Shown here piece after piece: positions 1-12,270 of a stretch of 64,000 nt of DNA. The position numbers were made by a program, and so were the translations under genes. The stretch lies in contig OZ020269.1 of assembly GCA_963971225.1 (NCBI GenBank), forward strand, positions 36,415,264 through 36,479,263, given 5' to 3'. Source of the DNA: Melieria omissa. Its lineage: Eukaryota > Arthropoda > Insecta > Diptera > Ulidiidae. The notes beneath the pieces are model-generated. The model was not told where the DNA came from. It searched no databases and was given only the letters and a program-made list of their open reading frames with translations. Each line of letters opens with the position of its first letter. The stretch's first letter is position 1.

Positions 1-299
1 ACTTGAAAGTTTTCATTAACGTTTTGTTGTACACATGTATGCACGTACAATTTTACATTAGTTTTTATTTATTTCGTAGTATGTACTATTATTTGCAGCG
101 AGCCACTGCCGTAGTTAAGGCCAAACGCATCAGTTTTTAATATTATATATGTTTATATGGTCGTTGATAATTCAAGCTCTAAGACTAGCAAACGTCTACG
201 ATCTTAAAGGCGAAGAACTAAAGAAACACATGAGCCTGTTGAGAATGCTAAGTAATGACCCAGTATTTCGACTCCAACAACAAAAGAAGTGTAGAAGCT
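1..299. other. left-edge non-coding sequence
   Basis: AT-rich sequence with no reading frame, RNA gene or repeat structure that I can support. Confidence 0.4.
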
Positions 300-640
300 G
301 ATGCAGATGGCTCCAGAATTCAGGACATTGAGGCGTGTACCAAAGAATGCCTTCGCAGGAAAACTTCTGGTGCACATTAGTATATACTAACCGACAGTCA
401 AACCAGCTCTACCATCCTACGCGGCTTCGTTGAAACTTGTCAAGGATTGCCGGAATACTGAGAAAACCTGAATAAACTAACACTGGATCCCAGAAAGAAG
501 GTCTCGAACGCAACGAACAAGCAAACCGCCTTCCTGAAAGAGCTGCAATGCGCCCAGTGGTAGGCCCGAATGCAGTAATGCTCAACAAGGTCCGTGGGGA
601 CCTATGGCGTTTTAAAATACGCGACATTTCAATACGGAGG
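300..640 (+). pseudogene. RNase H-like remnant of a non-LTR retrotransposon
   Basis: No open frame survives, but pieces in different plus-strand frames resemble the RNase H domain that follows reverse transcriptase in I/LOA-type retroposons. A stretch near 380-395 reads like the Tyr-x-Asp-Ser-Gln segment, with Asp changed to Asn. A stretch near 496-575 reads GLERNEQANRLPERAAM, close to the usual Gly-x-x-Gly-Asn-Glu-x-Ala-Asp block, with the final Asp changed to Asn. Stops and frame changes separate the pieces. It is not from the same copy as the element at 19-22 kb. Assignment rests on motif resemblance only. Confidence 0.4.
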
Positions 641-883
641 GAGTCATGAGCTGGAGACTTTATGACTTCTATAAATGGATTATTTAGAAGCTGTTAAAAT
701 CGATTTCGGTACGATTGCCTGTATTTTACCACCATAATTATCGCATTGAAGTCATTTAGCGCGTCGATGCGCGACAAGGTCCGCATGCACCTTGTAGGGA
801 GTTCCATGTAATTTATTGTTATTCTTTATTAGTAACTATAAATAGTTAGTGCCAAATATTGATAGCGGCACAATTTCAAATAA

Positions 884-1168
884 GTCGTTGCAATTAAAAG
901 ACGTACGGTGATTGGGATCAAATTGATATGCCGCCGTACGCGCTTTCAACAACTGAGCATTAGTGAACAACAAGCAGTAATGCAGACTTTGGTAAGATAT
1001 TTGGAGAACAATAAAGAACCTTATGCATTCACTGAGGAGACAAATTACAAAAATTTCTTGCCATACGATGAAACATATGATGCTGAAGTTGAACTGAATG
1101 TCACTCTGGCGGATGGCGGATCTCCGACGAGGATGATCAAACTCCATTATCAATTTGATGATGGCTGA
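884..1168 (+). pseudogene. possible Argonaute N-domain exon fragment
   Basis: A frame open from 884 to a stop at 1166-1168 encodes about 86 residues from the first start-like codon at 908. The order of a Phe-rich strand, a Leu-Pro turn and an acidic Glu-Val-Glu-Leu-x-Val-Thr-Leu strand followed by Gly-Gly resembles the N-terminal domain of AGO-class Argonautes, where a similar order precedes the linker to PAZ. The segment AEVELNVTLADGG is the best match. There is no PAZ or Piwi domain nearby, no ATG at the start and no clear splice sites, so it looks like a displaced or decayed exon. It could also be an unrelated open frame. Confidence 0.33.
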
Positions 1169-3619
1169 GGTATTGCCTAAGAATATATAAAAATGATGAA
1201 AAACAGAATAAAAATATCAATAAATATATATAAAAACCCATTACTCTAAAAAAATGCCATACTTGTAGCGGCATAGATGCATGAGCTGCAAAAGCAAAGT
1301 TAGGCAACTAAATGCAATTATGTATTTTGTATTGTATACGTTTTTGCCTATCTGTCTGTAGTAACAAATACACATGTGTTTACTAAAAAACATACACGAA
1401 GCTTAAGCTTTGGGTCTCCAAACACATCTACACACATTTTGTAACCCTACATTATAGAATTACATATCTTATATCCAATATTACAAAAAAAGTCCCTTGG
1501 GACCTTGTTGGGCTTTGACCGTATAAAAAATTTGCGGTTATTGGAGGGTTAATAAAGTCTATGGACAACGAAAATGTTTTTGAAATAATTGTAGAAAGTC
1601 GAAGATGCTGATCAATGCCGTTTGTTGCTTTACCGCAAGCCGGCACCAGTTTGCTGCCTGTCTTGCGCACAGATTGGTTTGTACGTCTATAATATATGCA
1701 GAGTCTATATGTTGTTTGAATTAGCGTCCAATCGAAACGTAAACAAACCCCTTCCTGCGAAATGCCGTTGCGCCAAAAGAGTGCTTTTCTTGTTGGAGAG
1801 CAGGAAACATTTCACTTTCTCATTGCTCGCAATCGCACTCGAGCCATGCACAGGGCAAATATTGTCGGCGAGGTTGGCTGGGACTGCGGGGTGCTCTGAG
1901 TGAGAGTAGAAACTGTGCAATTTGTATACACGGGAAAACATTTCGCTCAAGTTAACCGTGAGCGCTATGGGATGTGAACGGTAAGTCGCCGCATCGTATA
2001 TGGCTTGTTGTCCGCTGATAACGCTCACCAGTTCTCCAAGCAGACTGTTTTTGCTATTGGTTTCGCTGATAGCAACGATGCTGCTGGTTGTGGTAGTGGT
2101 GAGCCGACTTCGCTTGCTGGCTACCGCCCGCCCTTGCCGCCCACAGCTTTGTTATCAGTTGCTATATATTTATATGTATGTGCTTGTGTGGTGTCTGTGA
2201 TAGTGATTTATCTGGCGCTCTTCAGGCGGCGGTAAAGGCAATGGGCCAATTAAATTCTTATCAGTGAGAAACCAAACATTCTAAACTGAAGCGTTGCATA
2301 ACTTCACATCGGAGTATTTATTTAATCGAATGCAGGTGTGATGGATACTACTAGGGCATTCAATCACTGGATTCCGATTTTCGACATCCCGGGATCCAGG
2401 CTGTTTTAAGCAGCGCCGAAATCCCGGGACTGATGCTTCGGGATCAACCTTCACTCTGTGCTTTGTTTTTGAAGCCTTAACCGTGCATAGTGATTTGAAT
2501 TCCTCACTGATTATACCAGTATATTTTGCAAGGGAACAAGTGCAATAATAATATTGTGAAATAATTTTACTGTAAATATATAAGAAATAAATACCTTTAC
2601 AAATTGTCGCAGTGGGTAATTCTATACCCCATGCACAGGGTGAAAGTTAAGTGTTGGTGCCTTAATGACAGTTTTTTTAAATGATTGCATCTCGGTCCTA
2701 CATTTAACCATGTAAGAATAACAGCAACTTCTGAGCAATTTCCAATCACTTTTGTGAGCTACGAACTCGATGCGACTTCCTTTACCACTACTCCAGCTTC
2801 CAATTTGTAGGCTTTGTATTTTTTCATTAAACTTCATAAAGTGTGGGGCACGGAGTATCAAAATCGAAGAATTGTTCCCTAAACCATGCCTCTGATCTCT
2901 CATACTAAGTTGTAACTTACTGTGAGTAGTTTGCTTACGAAAGATGAATGATTTTAATAAATTGTTGTGGTTCGCTATATTTTTATACGAATTTCACACA
3001 ACTTTTGTTAAAATAAAAATGTAAAATACTAAAATACGACAGCTTAACAGACAAAGTATGTGTTTATATAAACAATTTTGACTAGCTTCTATCATTTTCT
3101 GCTGAAAAAATTACATAGAACCAAATTCCGAAAAATCAAGGGATTGCTAAAAAATGTCCCGAAATCCCGGGAAATCCAAAATGCTTCGGAGTTGGATACC
3201 ACAAAAGTGTTGTTCGGGCCCATTCAGTATGTGTATGTTGCTGGTTAATAAAGCGTGCATTTTCAGGTCTAATGTAATCCCAAGCTTCCAACTCCCACTG
3301 ACGCTGATGCTCCTTATCAGTGGTGGTACTGCCGGCCACTTGAGCGGTGCCATTGAGTGAGTTTATGCTTTCACACTCGGGTTAAGTCTTTGGGGTGAAA
3401 TAGTCACAACAGTCGGCTTTCATGCCCATGCCTATGGCATGCTAAAGCCCCAGCCCTACTCGATGCCTCTGTCTGTGCATACGCCACCCCCTCCCCATGG
3501 TGTTGCAATCGTAGAGTTCCACAACACACCGTCACGTACGTGGGGTTGAATTGGTTTGTTTACTACAATTTGGAATCAGTATCAAACGCGGTGTCTCATT
3601 GGCAGAACGTTCTGAGGGT
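1169..3619. other. intergenic, no supported gene
   Basis: Mixed composition with no recognised protein. Around 2380-2440 and 3130-3180 there are near-identical short stretches around 'atcccggga', suggesting a fragmentary repeat. The overlapping open frames at 1622-2235 and 3136-3360 have no domain or codon pattern that I can support. Confidence 0.4.
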
Positions 3620-3710
3620 TCAGTTCAAACTGCGCGGCACACACCAGCCAACAAAGTTTAGATTTCGTGATTCTACGAATTATTAAGCACGGAAAGCGCA
3701 GCGCAGAATT
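3620..3710 (+). promoter_or_regulatory. possible non-coding first exon with Inr and splice donor
   Basis: A TCAGTTC initiator-like sequence at 3620-3626 is followed about 90 bases later by a strong donor, GAATT|GTAAGTTT, at 3710/3711. The interval is GC-richer than its surroundings. A fly first exon could look like this. There is no TATA box, and no downstream exon can be tied to it. Confidence 0.22.
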
Positions 3711-5475
3711 GTAAGTTTACATCCAAGTCAAATGTTGGGTGAAATAAATAGCTACATACTTAAATAGTCGGAGAGTCCACAAAATCGAACATTTCGCACT
3801 GTTTGTTGTGCCCGAGTTGCGCTCGCACGCGTATTGCCACAGCGACAACGACGGCGGCGGCGATTACCAGCAGCAGTTGGCCAACACCTAGGTGGCGGCG
3901 TCAATTAAGTTTTCCTCCAAGGGGCTGGCAAGAAATCGAAAATAAGCGTGTGTGCCTAAATTAAAAAAGTCGCGGATTGTCCGCATGATTGTGTTTCGTC
4001 TGCCGTGCCGAACGCCGTCCTCCGCGTCGATGTAGCCGTTGAGTACTTGCCGACGCCACCGTCTGGCAGACCACTGTCGTCACAGTCGCTAGCCATATAC
4101 CCGCCGAATTTTGGCACACTTTCAAAATCAAGGCAAATCGGTTTGATTAAATATTTTGAAAATGAGCTGAGCGAAAACATGCCAAAGAGCAAATAGAGGC
4201 AAGTGATGTAGGCGTGCGCCGTCCTCGTTTAAGTGCGTTTAATTAGATCGCCAGTATTAAGAATGCGGTTGCTTGGCGCGGAATGTGCTGCGGTGAAAGG
4301 AAGCAACTGCAGCGGCAGTTTTGGCTCGATTGGTCAGACGAATTAGCCACAGCAATGCAACTACCTCCTGGCAGCGTTAATGGCAAATTCACGCGTCGCA
4401 TTGCTTGTGTTGCTTTTCACAACTCGTCGTCTTAATGTGATTGACCCAGAGAAGAATGTGTTCGTTCGCGCAGTGCTAGATATATCGGGAAATGCTTTTA
4501 CGGAATGGCAAATGGTGAACGATACGGAATATATTCATTTGAATTTGAGCGGCGGTGCGTGTTTGAGCAGGACAAACATTTTCATACGTTCACAGCGAAA
4601 ACAGCGTCGCGGCACGCACGGAGTTCCGAAAATGTCAGAAGAAACTATAACTTCAAAAAAATTAGCGTGCTTTTAGGGGCTTGTCTGAAGCCATTGCGAT
4701 GACTGGTCTCAAATAAACCGTTGGGGAAAGTTTTCAGGTTCATACCGATCGATAAAAGAGTTTAAAATCGCCGATCGTTGTAATGGGAATACTATCTCAA
4801 TAGAAAAGGTGAAGGCGATAAGATATTAACAAATAAACAAATATTTGCAGAATTTGACAAAGAATTAAACAATCTACGATATTGTGAGGAAAGTTATTCA
4901 TATATTTTGGCAATGGCGGTTATTTGTCGACGGTTGAAAATAGTAACCCACTATAGGGAACTGTCTCTTCCAGAGAAATGTCGAACTTTAGTGTCCTTAG
5001 CATACGTCAAGCTTCGTCGATTGCGGTATCGAAACAAAACGATTGCATAATATTTGCACAAACTTATCTTTATGACTCAGAAGTCCCACGACAACTTATC
5101 TTGTTTTAATTAAATGTTGAGCGGACGTTTTTAAGATAACACTTATCGGATCCTCATGTTACTGGAGTACTTGATTACACTCACTACCAGTTGATAATTC
5201 AATTTCTTCTGTTATAGTGCAAAATCACAATCTCACAATTATTACTGGGAATATTCCCAGCAATGATCTCAAGATTTAATGAGAAATGGAATGATTTGTT
5301 GCGAATTTCGAACAAACAACTAAAATACTGATTAAAACTGATTACGATTCATTATCGTATCGTAGAATTGATAAACATACATTCATATATATGTTTGTAT
5401 GCATGTGTATCAGTACACATTGAAGACATAAGTATGTAAAGTATAAGTTCGATATCATCACTAGGGAAAATTTTC
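3711..5475. other. intergenic or intronic, no supported gene
   Basis: A GC-richer part (3780-4700) has many short frames but none with a recognisable domain. The rest is AT-rich and without structure that I can support. Confidence 0.35.
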
Positions 5476-6315
5476 CACTGATAACACAGGGCAACAAATT
5501 TCGACTTTTGGTCGGCTTTTTTGGGTTTGAAATCAGTTCTAGGGTAAATAGGGACCGCTGATTTCGAATCCGCAAGCCGTTTTTAAAACTTAGTTTCCGT
5601 TTTCGCAAAAAATGGGCATGTCACTTTTTCGTATTTTCCCTGAATTTTTCACGTTTTCGATTGTAATTTCTAAATCAACGAACCGGTTGACATGGTTTTC
5701 TCTTTGTGGCATTAACAACAACTCACGGCTTCTTTTCCAATGCAATTTATTTTTATAAGTTTTAAAATTCCGCGGTAATTGGACCTCAAATTCGGAAAAT
5801 ATGGAATTTCAAGGCGTTTTTTTTCTAAAATCAACTAACGAGTTGGGTGTTAAATGAAAGCGGAAACATCAAATAATACAACACAGCCAAATTATTTGGT
5901 GTGATTCCCATTCTTATCGAAATAATAACAAAAATGTACCATGGTACCATAGTCGTTACGAAAATTGTGCATGTTTTTCATCATTAAATAAAACGCCATG
6001 AAATTCCATATTTTCCGAATTTGAGGTCTAATTACCGCGGAATCGTAAAACTTATAAAAATAAATTACATTATAAAAGAAGCCGTGAGTTGTTGTAAATA
6101 CCACAAAGGGAAAATCATGTCACCGGTTTATTGGTTTAGAAGTTACAATCCCAAACATGAAAAAAGTCAGGGAAAATCCGAAAAAGTAACACGCCCATTT
6201 TTAGCGAAAACGGAAACTAAGTTTTAAAAACGGCTTGCGGATTCGAAATCAGCGGTATCTAATTACCCTAGAGCTGATGTCAAACCCAGAAAAGCCATTT
6301 TGCTGTTGATCAGTG
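5476..6315. repeat. fold-back (long inverted repeat) element
   Basis: Two arms of about 320 bases (roughly 5510-5825 and 5985-6300) are imperfect reverse complements around a spacer of about 160 bases. Clear matched blocks are 'gctgatttcgaatccgcaag' (left) and its complement on the right, and 'ttccgcggtaatt' against 'aattaccgcggaa'. Outer ends share a CACTGAT-type start at 5476 and its complement ending at 6315. There is no transposase frame. It is a non-autonomous hairpin transposon of unknown superfamily. The target duplication is not clear. Confidence 0.7.
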
Positions 6316-8034
6316 TAAGTAATATAAAATATACTAAAAACATAATTTCAAGTGCCGTATATAAAAATTACTTATCAAGTGGTGAAAAATACATCAATAG
6401 GTGTTGCGAAGGCATCATAATTCACCTCATAACTAGGGCAAACCAAATTATCGCCTTATTCATCAATAGAGGACAACTGAAGGAATTTGGTGCTTGACTT
6501 AAACACCCCATCCTTACACATGTTTTTATGATGTTTACTTAACACTGCAGTGTTTCTTTGTCTTAAATTAAAAAATTTCACATGAACAATATTCTGTACA
6601 CTTTATTTTATTAATGGCTAACAGTGATTATTTTATTGCTATACGAAAACGAAAAATAGGCTTTTGAAAAAATATTTAAAAAATTGGAGGTAAAATAAAT
6701 GTTTCGTTGTATACACATTAACCCATCAACCACAGACGTAGCTTTAATGAAACGCTTACTATAAAAAATTTTATAAAAAATCTAAGTTATTATTAAAGGC
6801 ACACTGACGTATTATAAAGTCCAACTTTTGTGGTTTTAACATGCATAATCTTTTTTTATATTTATTTTTTTCAAATGTTTCTACTAGTAAATTCGGAAAA
6901 ACAAAACAAATTGTTTTTATTAAATATTAACAAAAAATATTTGTTATACTAAAGAATGTTAAATATTTTATATCTACGATTTGGTTTCACATAATATTGA
7001 ATCCTTCTATGAGTACTGAAAAATTGCTGCTCCTTTAACCCTCCCGCGACGGAGTCTTATCTCGATAGAGATTTTCGGAGACAGGATTACAAAAATTGTG
7101 TTTGGGTTCTATCTAAACTCCTTATTGTTGTCCTACTGTTGTTTCTTCTCATGGCTTTTTCATCGAAGGCATGACCCCCTTTCTCTTCGTTCTCTGCTAC
7201 ATCGAATACTTTTCGCTGGAGTTGCAGAACAGATCGTGGCAAAAATAAAATATTATTTGTGTAATTTGAACTTTTTTAAGGATAGGAAATTTGTTACTCA
7301 AAGTATATTTCAATTGACTATAACTTTTGAACTATCTAAGCTAATTGAGCTTCTTTTTTTTTCATAAACAGTGAGTAAGAGTTAGAGTAAGTGCAAGATT
7401 TGTGAGAGCATTAAAAAAATGTCTACCAGTGTTCACCATAATTTTGACAGCACATTATGGCGTAGTGTATGTATTATGAAAACGAAACTTTGGCTGCTAT
7501 ATCTGGCGCCCTGCGTTTTATGGTCAATTTTGTAGTGGAAGACATGATAAGTTGAGTGATGTATTTGTTGCGTGGTATGCAACGAACAAGGAGAGCAAGC
7601 TTCATGTATAAAGCGACTAGATGACCTGGTTAACGTTGTACCACCTAAAAAGATGTTGAATCTTAAGTAACTTTCATAAGAGATTATTAATTCTTATTAA
7701 ACTTCCAATTAAGAAACTTCAGACTGTTTATTGTTATGTTGGACGCAACGTGGAGGGTTTGAACCTCACGGTATTTTTATTACAGATACGGAATAGTTTT
7801 CACAGCCCCTCAAAGTTTTCAAACTGTCCTTGAAGACTTTACAACACTGAAATCCTCAAACTAAGTTCAAATTCAATTCAATTTCAATTTCAATTTACCT
7901 TAAAAACATTGTTAGAAAAATACAATTAAAGTCGCTCTGACCATCTCCATTCTTAAAATCCACTACGTTTTAGAGACAATTTCACACAATCGCACGGAAT
8001 TAATAACAGTTATTTACGGCCCAACTGTTACGAA
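6316..8034. other. AT-rich intergenic sequence
   Basis: No gene is seen. A TTAACCCTCCCGCGAC sequence at about 7037 looks like a piggyBac-type terminus, but no convincing partner terminus was found. Confidence 0.35.
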
Positions 8035-8225
8035 ATAGTTACAAAATGCAGAAAATTGGGGTCGCGAAAAATGCGTCACGCCCCTTGTCATACGATTTCA
8101 TATTAAAGATTTGAATTGTTTGGGCAGTACCACGACTGATCCTTCAATGCCCTTTCCATTCTTCCAATCGAAGGGCACGTCTACCAAGTGCAATTGATAT
8201 GGGAGTTTTTAGTTCCAAAGTTATC
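8035..8225. repeat. diverged CACGCC-type repeat unit
   Basis: Contains 'cgtcacgccccttgtcatac' followed by a 'ccattcttccaatcgaag' block. The same order of blocks recurs at 8775-9195, on the other side of the SINE inserted at 8327. Confidence 0.5.
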
Positions 8226-8326
8226 AGCAAATTTCTAAGTTATCAGCAAGTTTCAAAAATCTAACGCCCATAAAATTTTAGCAGTTGAGCTAAAAAATCT
8301 ATGTGCATGTGATACCAGTAGTAGGT

Positions 8327-8715
8327 TAGGTTAGGTTGCGGTGGCTGCCTCTATGAGAGACACACTCGGAGGCCTGAAAGGCCCATTGTGATACCACATA
8401 TTTCACCCGTTTTTTAACTGTGTATGCAACACTGTTTTCCCAACATGTGTTACAGCACACATTTCAAGCGGATGGGGAAAGGGGCGGAGGGGACCTACAG
8501 TTTAACGCCGAAGCCGAACGGCGATTGGCAGTTTTTCGTTCACACTTGGAGGTTTTGCCATTGCCTGCCAAGAGCGCACTTGTGCGATTCTTGTAATTCT
8601 GATTCCCTTCATGTGGATAGCGATAGAAGTAGATGAGTTGTTCACCAGCCCGAGCCAGGAATCGAACTTGGAGCCTTTGGTATGAGAAGCCAGCCCGCTT
8701 GACTATCGAGTCCGG
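8327..8715 (-). mobile_element. tRNA-derived SINE, complete, with 12-bp target duplication
   Basis: In the minus direction a tRNA-like head (B box GTTCGATTCC, from 8660 to 8651) leads into a body containing GGCGTTAAACTGTAGGTCCC, then a tail ending in repeated AACCTAACCTAACC. The insertion is bounded by the direct repeat CCAGTAGTAGGT at 8315-8326 and 8716-8727, which fixes both ends. The family recurs at 52370-52693, and a tail-only copy sits at about 42135-42283. SINEs of this kind are transcribed by RNA polymerase III and copied by LINE enzymes. Confidence 0.85.
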
Positions 8716-8774
8716 CCAGTAGTAGGTATACTAAATTTTAATGGACTTGTAGTTTTGCTATTCTATTATGTATC

Positions 8775-9195
8775 TAAGATTTTAGTTGTCTGGGCTTTAC
8801 CACTCCTTTTGTCCAATGCCCACCTCATTCTTCCAGTCGAATTGTGTTAGGCGGAAAATTTGAATCACAAAATAAGTGCCACGCCCTCTATTCACTGCCC
8901 ATAAAATTTTACCAATAGAACGGCACGTAGATGGGACGATGGTACTTAAAAAACTTCAATGCTGTGCGACTTATACTTTTTATGCTCTCCCATATTAAAA
9001 AATTTAGTTTTATGGGCCGTGCCACGCCGCGTTGTCCAATGCTCACCCCATTCTTCCAGTCGAAAGGTAAAACTAAATCGTAAGCTCGGACCAAGTTTTA
9101 ATAATATACGAAATACAGTTCCAAAGTTATGCCGAAAATTTGCGTCACAAAATAAGTGCCACGCCCCCTGTCCAACGACAAAAATTTTAAAAATT
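8775..9195. repeat. tandem diverged CACGCC-type repeat units
   Basis: At least two units of about 190-220 bases repeat the same order: a 'ccattcttccagtcgaa' block (near 8828 and 9046), a sentence like 'agttccaaagttat', then 'aagtgccacgccc' (near 8873 and 9153). The unit at 8035-8225 belongs to the same array, split by the SINE. No coding capacity. The superfamily is unknown to me. Confidence 0.55.
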
Positions 9196-10468
9196 TAATT
9201 TTTAAGTTTTTAAACCTTCCCTGATTTAAAGTAAACAAAACCCAAAAAGAATAATTCAAATCGGTCCAGATGTTTTCAAGTTTTATCGAGACTAACGGAC
9301 GTCAAATGATTTTTTTATTAAGAAGAAGAAGAAGACAGAAGATAGATGTGTTGGAATCGGGGTATAAAATAAAAATAAACAGTGAGAACTGGAAAATAGG
9401 CCACCAGTTCAAGGTTTTATAAACAATAACATTTTGCTTCAAACAAATGGTTTACTTTCTGCCTGCGATGGCGACTTTTTATGTTAACTCGTCTATTATT
9501 ATCGTTAGATCATTTAATTTCTGTTGCGGAAAAATTATGTACCAAACGGAAGAAGCATGTCGATGATATTTATAAATTTTTTTTCAAAGATAGCGACAGA
9601 GAATCTATGCTAAATTTTGTAATGATTGAAAATCTTCATTTTCAAATACGAGTGCGATTTGTATTACTTACTTACTTATAAAATTAAAAAAAACTGGTTT
9701 CGCATGTTTTTGAATTTTGTCCGTTTATGAGAGATATTTTTATCCAAATGGTTTGAAATATAGTGACAGCATCCAGTTAATAGAGCTTCTTATTATTGGG
9801 ATAATATTCGTATGGAAAACTTAATGAAATTGCTGTGCCTACTATTTCGCAGTCCGGTTTTAAGGACTGTTCGTAATGAGGGTAATTCACTGTATAATAT
9901 AATATAATTATTCATAAAGTGCCACGCTTACTTTCCGGTCCATTTTTTATCTTCAAATTAGGTATCGCAGAATAAAGCTACAAGTTAAATTTTATTTCTG
10001 TAGTATCAATATTCTAAAAGATATAGTAAACTTTAAAAGTAGGCATGACATCCCGACCATTTTCGGGAAGTAGCAAATTTTACCGCTCTAGGACTGTTTT
10101 GAATAGATTTATTTGAATATATCAAACTTGTTTGTATGACAGGTAGGCGTGGCAGTAAGCCAATTTCAAGAATTTTTCATACATATATTAAAAAAAAATT
10201 ATATGTGTTAAATTTCATCTTATTCGAACAACATTTATTATTATATTTTACCACCGTTTATATTAAAGCGTTGTCACTGAATCCGTCCGGCTAATTTGTG
10301 CCCAGGGAAATTTATGCTACACGCTTTAACAAAGTTAATTCGTTGATTCGATTATCTTTGCGTATCCAAATTGATGGGATATCTTTGCAGTGAGCCGAAC
10401 TCGACAACAAATTTATTCTTTTACGGAAGCACTGAAAAATTACTTTTCAGATTCTTTAGTTGCATTAC
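9196..10468. other. AT-rich intergenic sequence
   Basis: No gene is recognised. One short 'gtgccacgcttactttccgg' phrase near 9919 may be another decayed unit of the 8-9 kb repeat. Confidence 0.35.
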
Positions 10469-10598
10469 AATGCTCCTAAAAACAAACGTATTTTTTAGAC
10501 TAATCGAAAACGCTTCTCAAGAAAATTTTTTGATTTTCAATTTCGTGTTCAGCAGCCGAAAATTAGTCTAAAAATACTTTTATTTTCAGGAGCATTTT
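10469..10598. repeat. short inverted repeat (hairpin) element
   Basis: 'atgctcctaaaaacaaacgt' followed by 'attttttagactaat' is mirrored by 'attagtctaaaaat' and 'ttcaggagcatt' about 60 bases on, giving arms of roughly 35 bases. It is probably the core of a small MITE. Outer ends are not certain. Confidence 0.5.
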
Positions 10599-12270
10599 TC
10601 GTGTCGAGTAGTGTTATCTTTAAACGGCAATCCGATTCCGACTAAAGACTACCATCCCGAACAACAGCACTATGCGTGTGAGTATGTAGACGGGTGGAGG
10701 GGAAGGAGTTGGTAGCTTTTTCATAGGTTTGCTGAGAGGCAAACGCTTCGTCAGCTGTTTTCCAATTGAATTCAGTCAATATTAATGTGTTGTTTCCGTG
10801 CACCGTCAATCTGCCACATTTTCAATCGTCCAGTCATGCACGTGATTGCCGGCCACATTACTTACGTCCCTTGTTGCACACCCCTCAGGCCAGCAATGTC
10901 CTTTTCATGTCAGATTTATATCAATTATTTCGATTGACTTAGTTTCATATTGAATAGCCCGACTGATCCTGCGGCATGTGCGTCATAGTGTATCGACAAT
11001 ACTCGTATACTTGTGTGTACATATGTACATACATACATATGTGCACAATAACGACTCAAGTGTGGATTGCATGTTGACCGGCGACCGGGCTCGGCCCGAT
11101 GGGCAAACCGTATGGTTAACGCTTCACAGATTTTACTTTTAATCAAACACAATCACGTGCCGCGTGGGTGTGCTGTCAGGTCGCAGTATTAACTGAAGCA
11201 ATTTAATAATGTGAATGTTTTGCCCTGTTGCAGGAGTTATGCACATATTTAGTGACATGCATTGCTACGGAGTGGCGCCAGTCCTAACTAAAAATCAATA
11301 CGTATTCCGTACAATTTAAGATAAATTTCGTTTTTAAAGCCGTGTAGCCAGAGTCCGCCATATGTTCGGCTAGAAATTTCGGAAATTTCTTGTTGTTTGC
11401 TGGCAGCACAAGCTGTTTATTTGCTTTGTATCAATTGGATTGGATTTGCTACTCTGCTGGCTCGGTTTGGTCTTCGCCTGAGTACACCCAAAGTGGGGGT
11501 CGGCAGGCTTCGTACAAAACGCCAAGTTGTACAATTGATAGGCACTCATGCACGCAACATACATATTACATTTGTACATACACGTGTACATTTTATTCAA
11601 TAAACATTTCTGCTCTGCGGACGAGCCTCTGTGAGCCTTTAAATATGGAAGTTTGGACTGAATGCGTGTAAGAGTCGACATCGTCAGAATATGTATTTAA
11701 GTCCGCATATGTATATTAGTTGCTCGTCGGCAATAACATCTAAGACCAATTGGATTATTGTCAGCTATTGTGGCCAATCAATGTCCTAGCAGATACATAA
11801 GTAAGTGTAAGTGTGTACATACTAAGTATTGTTGTGCATGTGAATTTGTACACACATAGAAGGAACCGATTTGCATTCTTTTCGAAAGGCTGGCTGGAAA
11901 CTTCTTAATAAGCAGTTTTAATCTTAGAAGTTTAACATTTCCTGCTGCAAATACAAATTCGAACCACTTTGGAAACATTTTTGAATTCTCGAAATGTTCG
12001 AATTTCTTGACTCTTTTTTATTTATGCATTTAAAAAGTAAAAAAAAAATTGTGAACTTTAGGTGCAGTTGACATGACATGCTATGACATTCTATTAGCAT
12101 ATCATCGTCCCTGTCGTTTTGGAAGAGTTCCAATTTAACAATTTGAACCAAGAACTTGTAAGCAACATTTCCCAAGTTCGAACCAAATTTAGAGCATGCA
12201 ATGTTGTAACATGTGAAATATGTGATTTCTGGCAGATCAGAATTTCTGAAAGCTCAAACTAACTTATTAA
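10599..12270. other. intergenic, no supported gene
   Basis: Contains 'tacatacatacata'-type microsatellite runs near 11020-11045. The frames at 10925-11681 lie across such runs on both strands and show no domain. Confidence 0.35.

Noticed and set aside
7037..7765. Possible piggyBac MITE starting TTAACCCTCCCGCGAC
   Set aside because: The only candidate right end, GGAGGGTTTGAA, lacks TTAA and matches for few bases.
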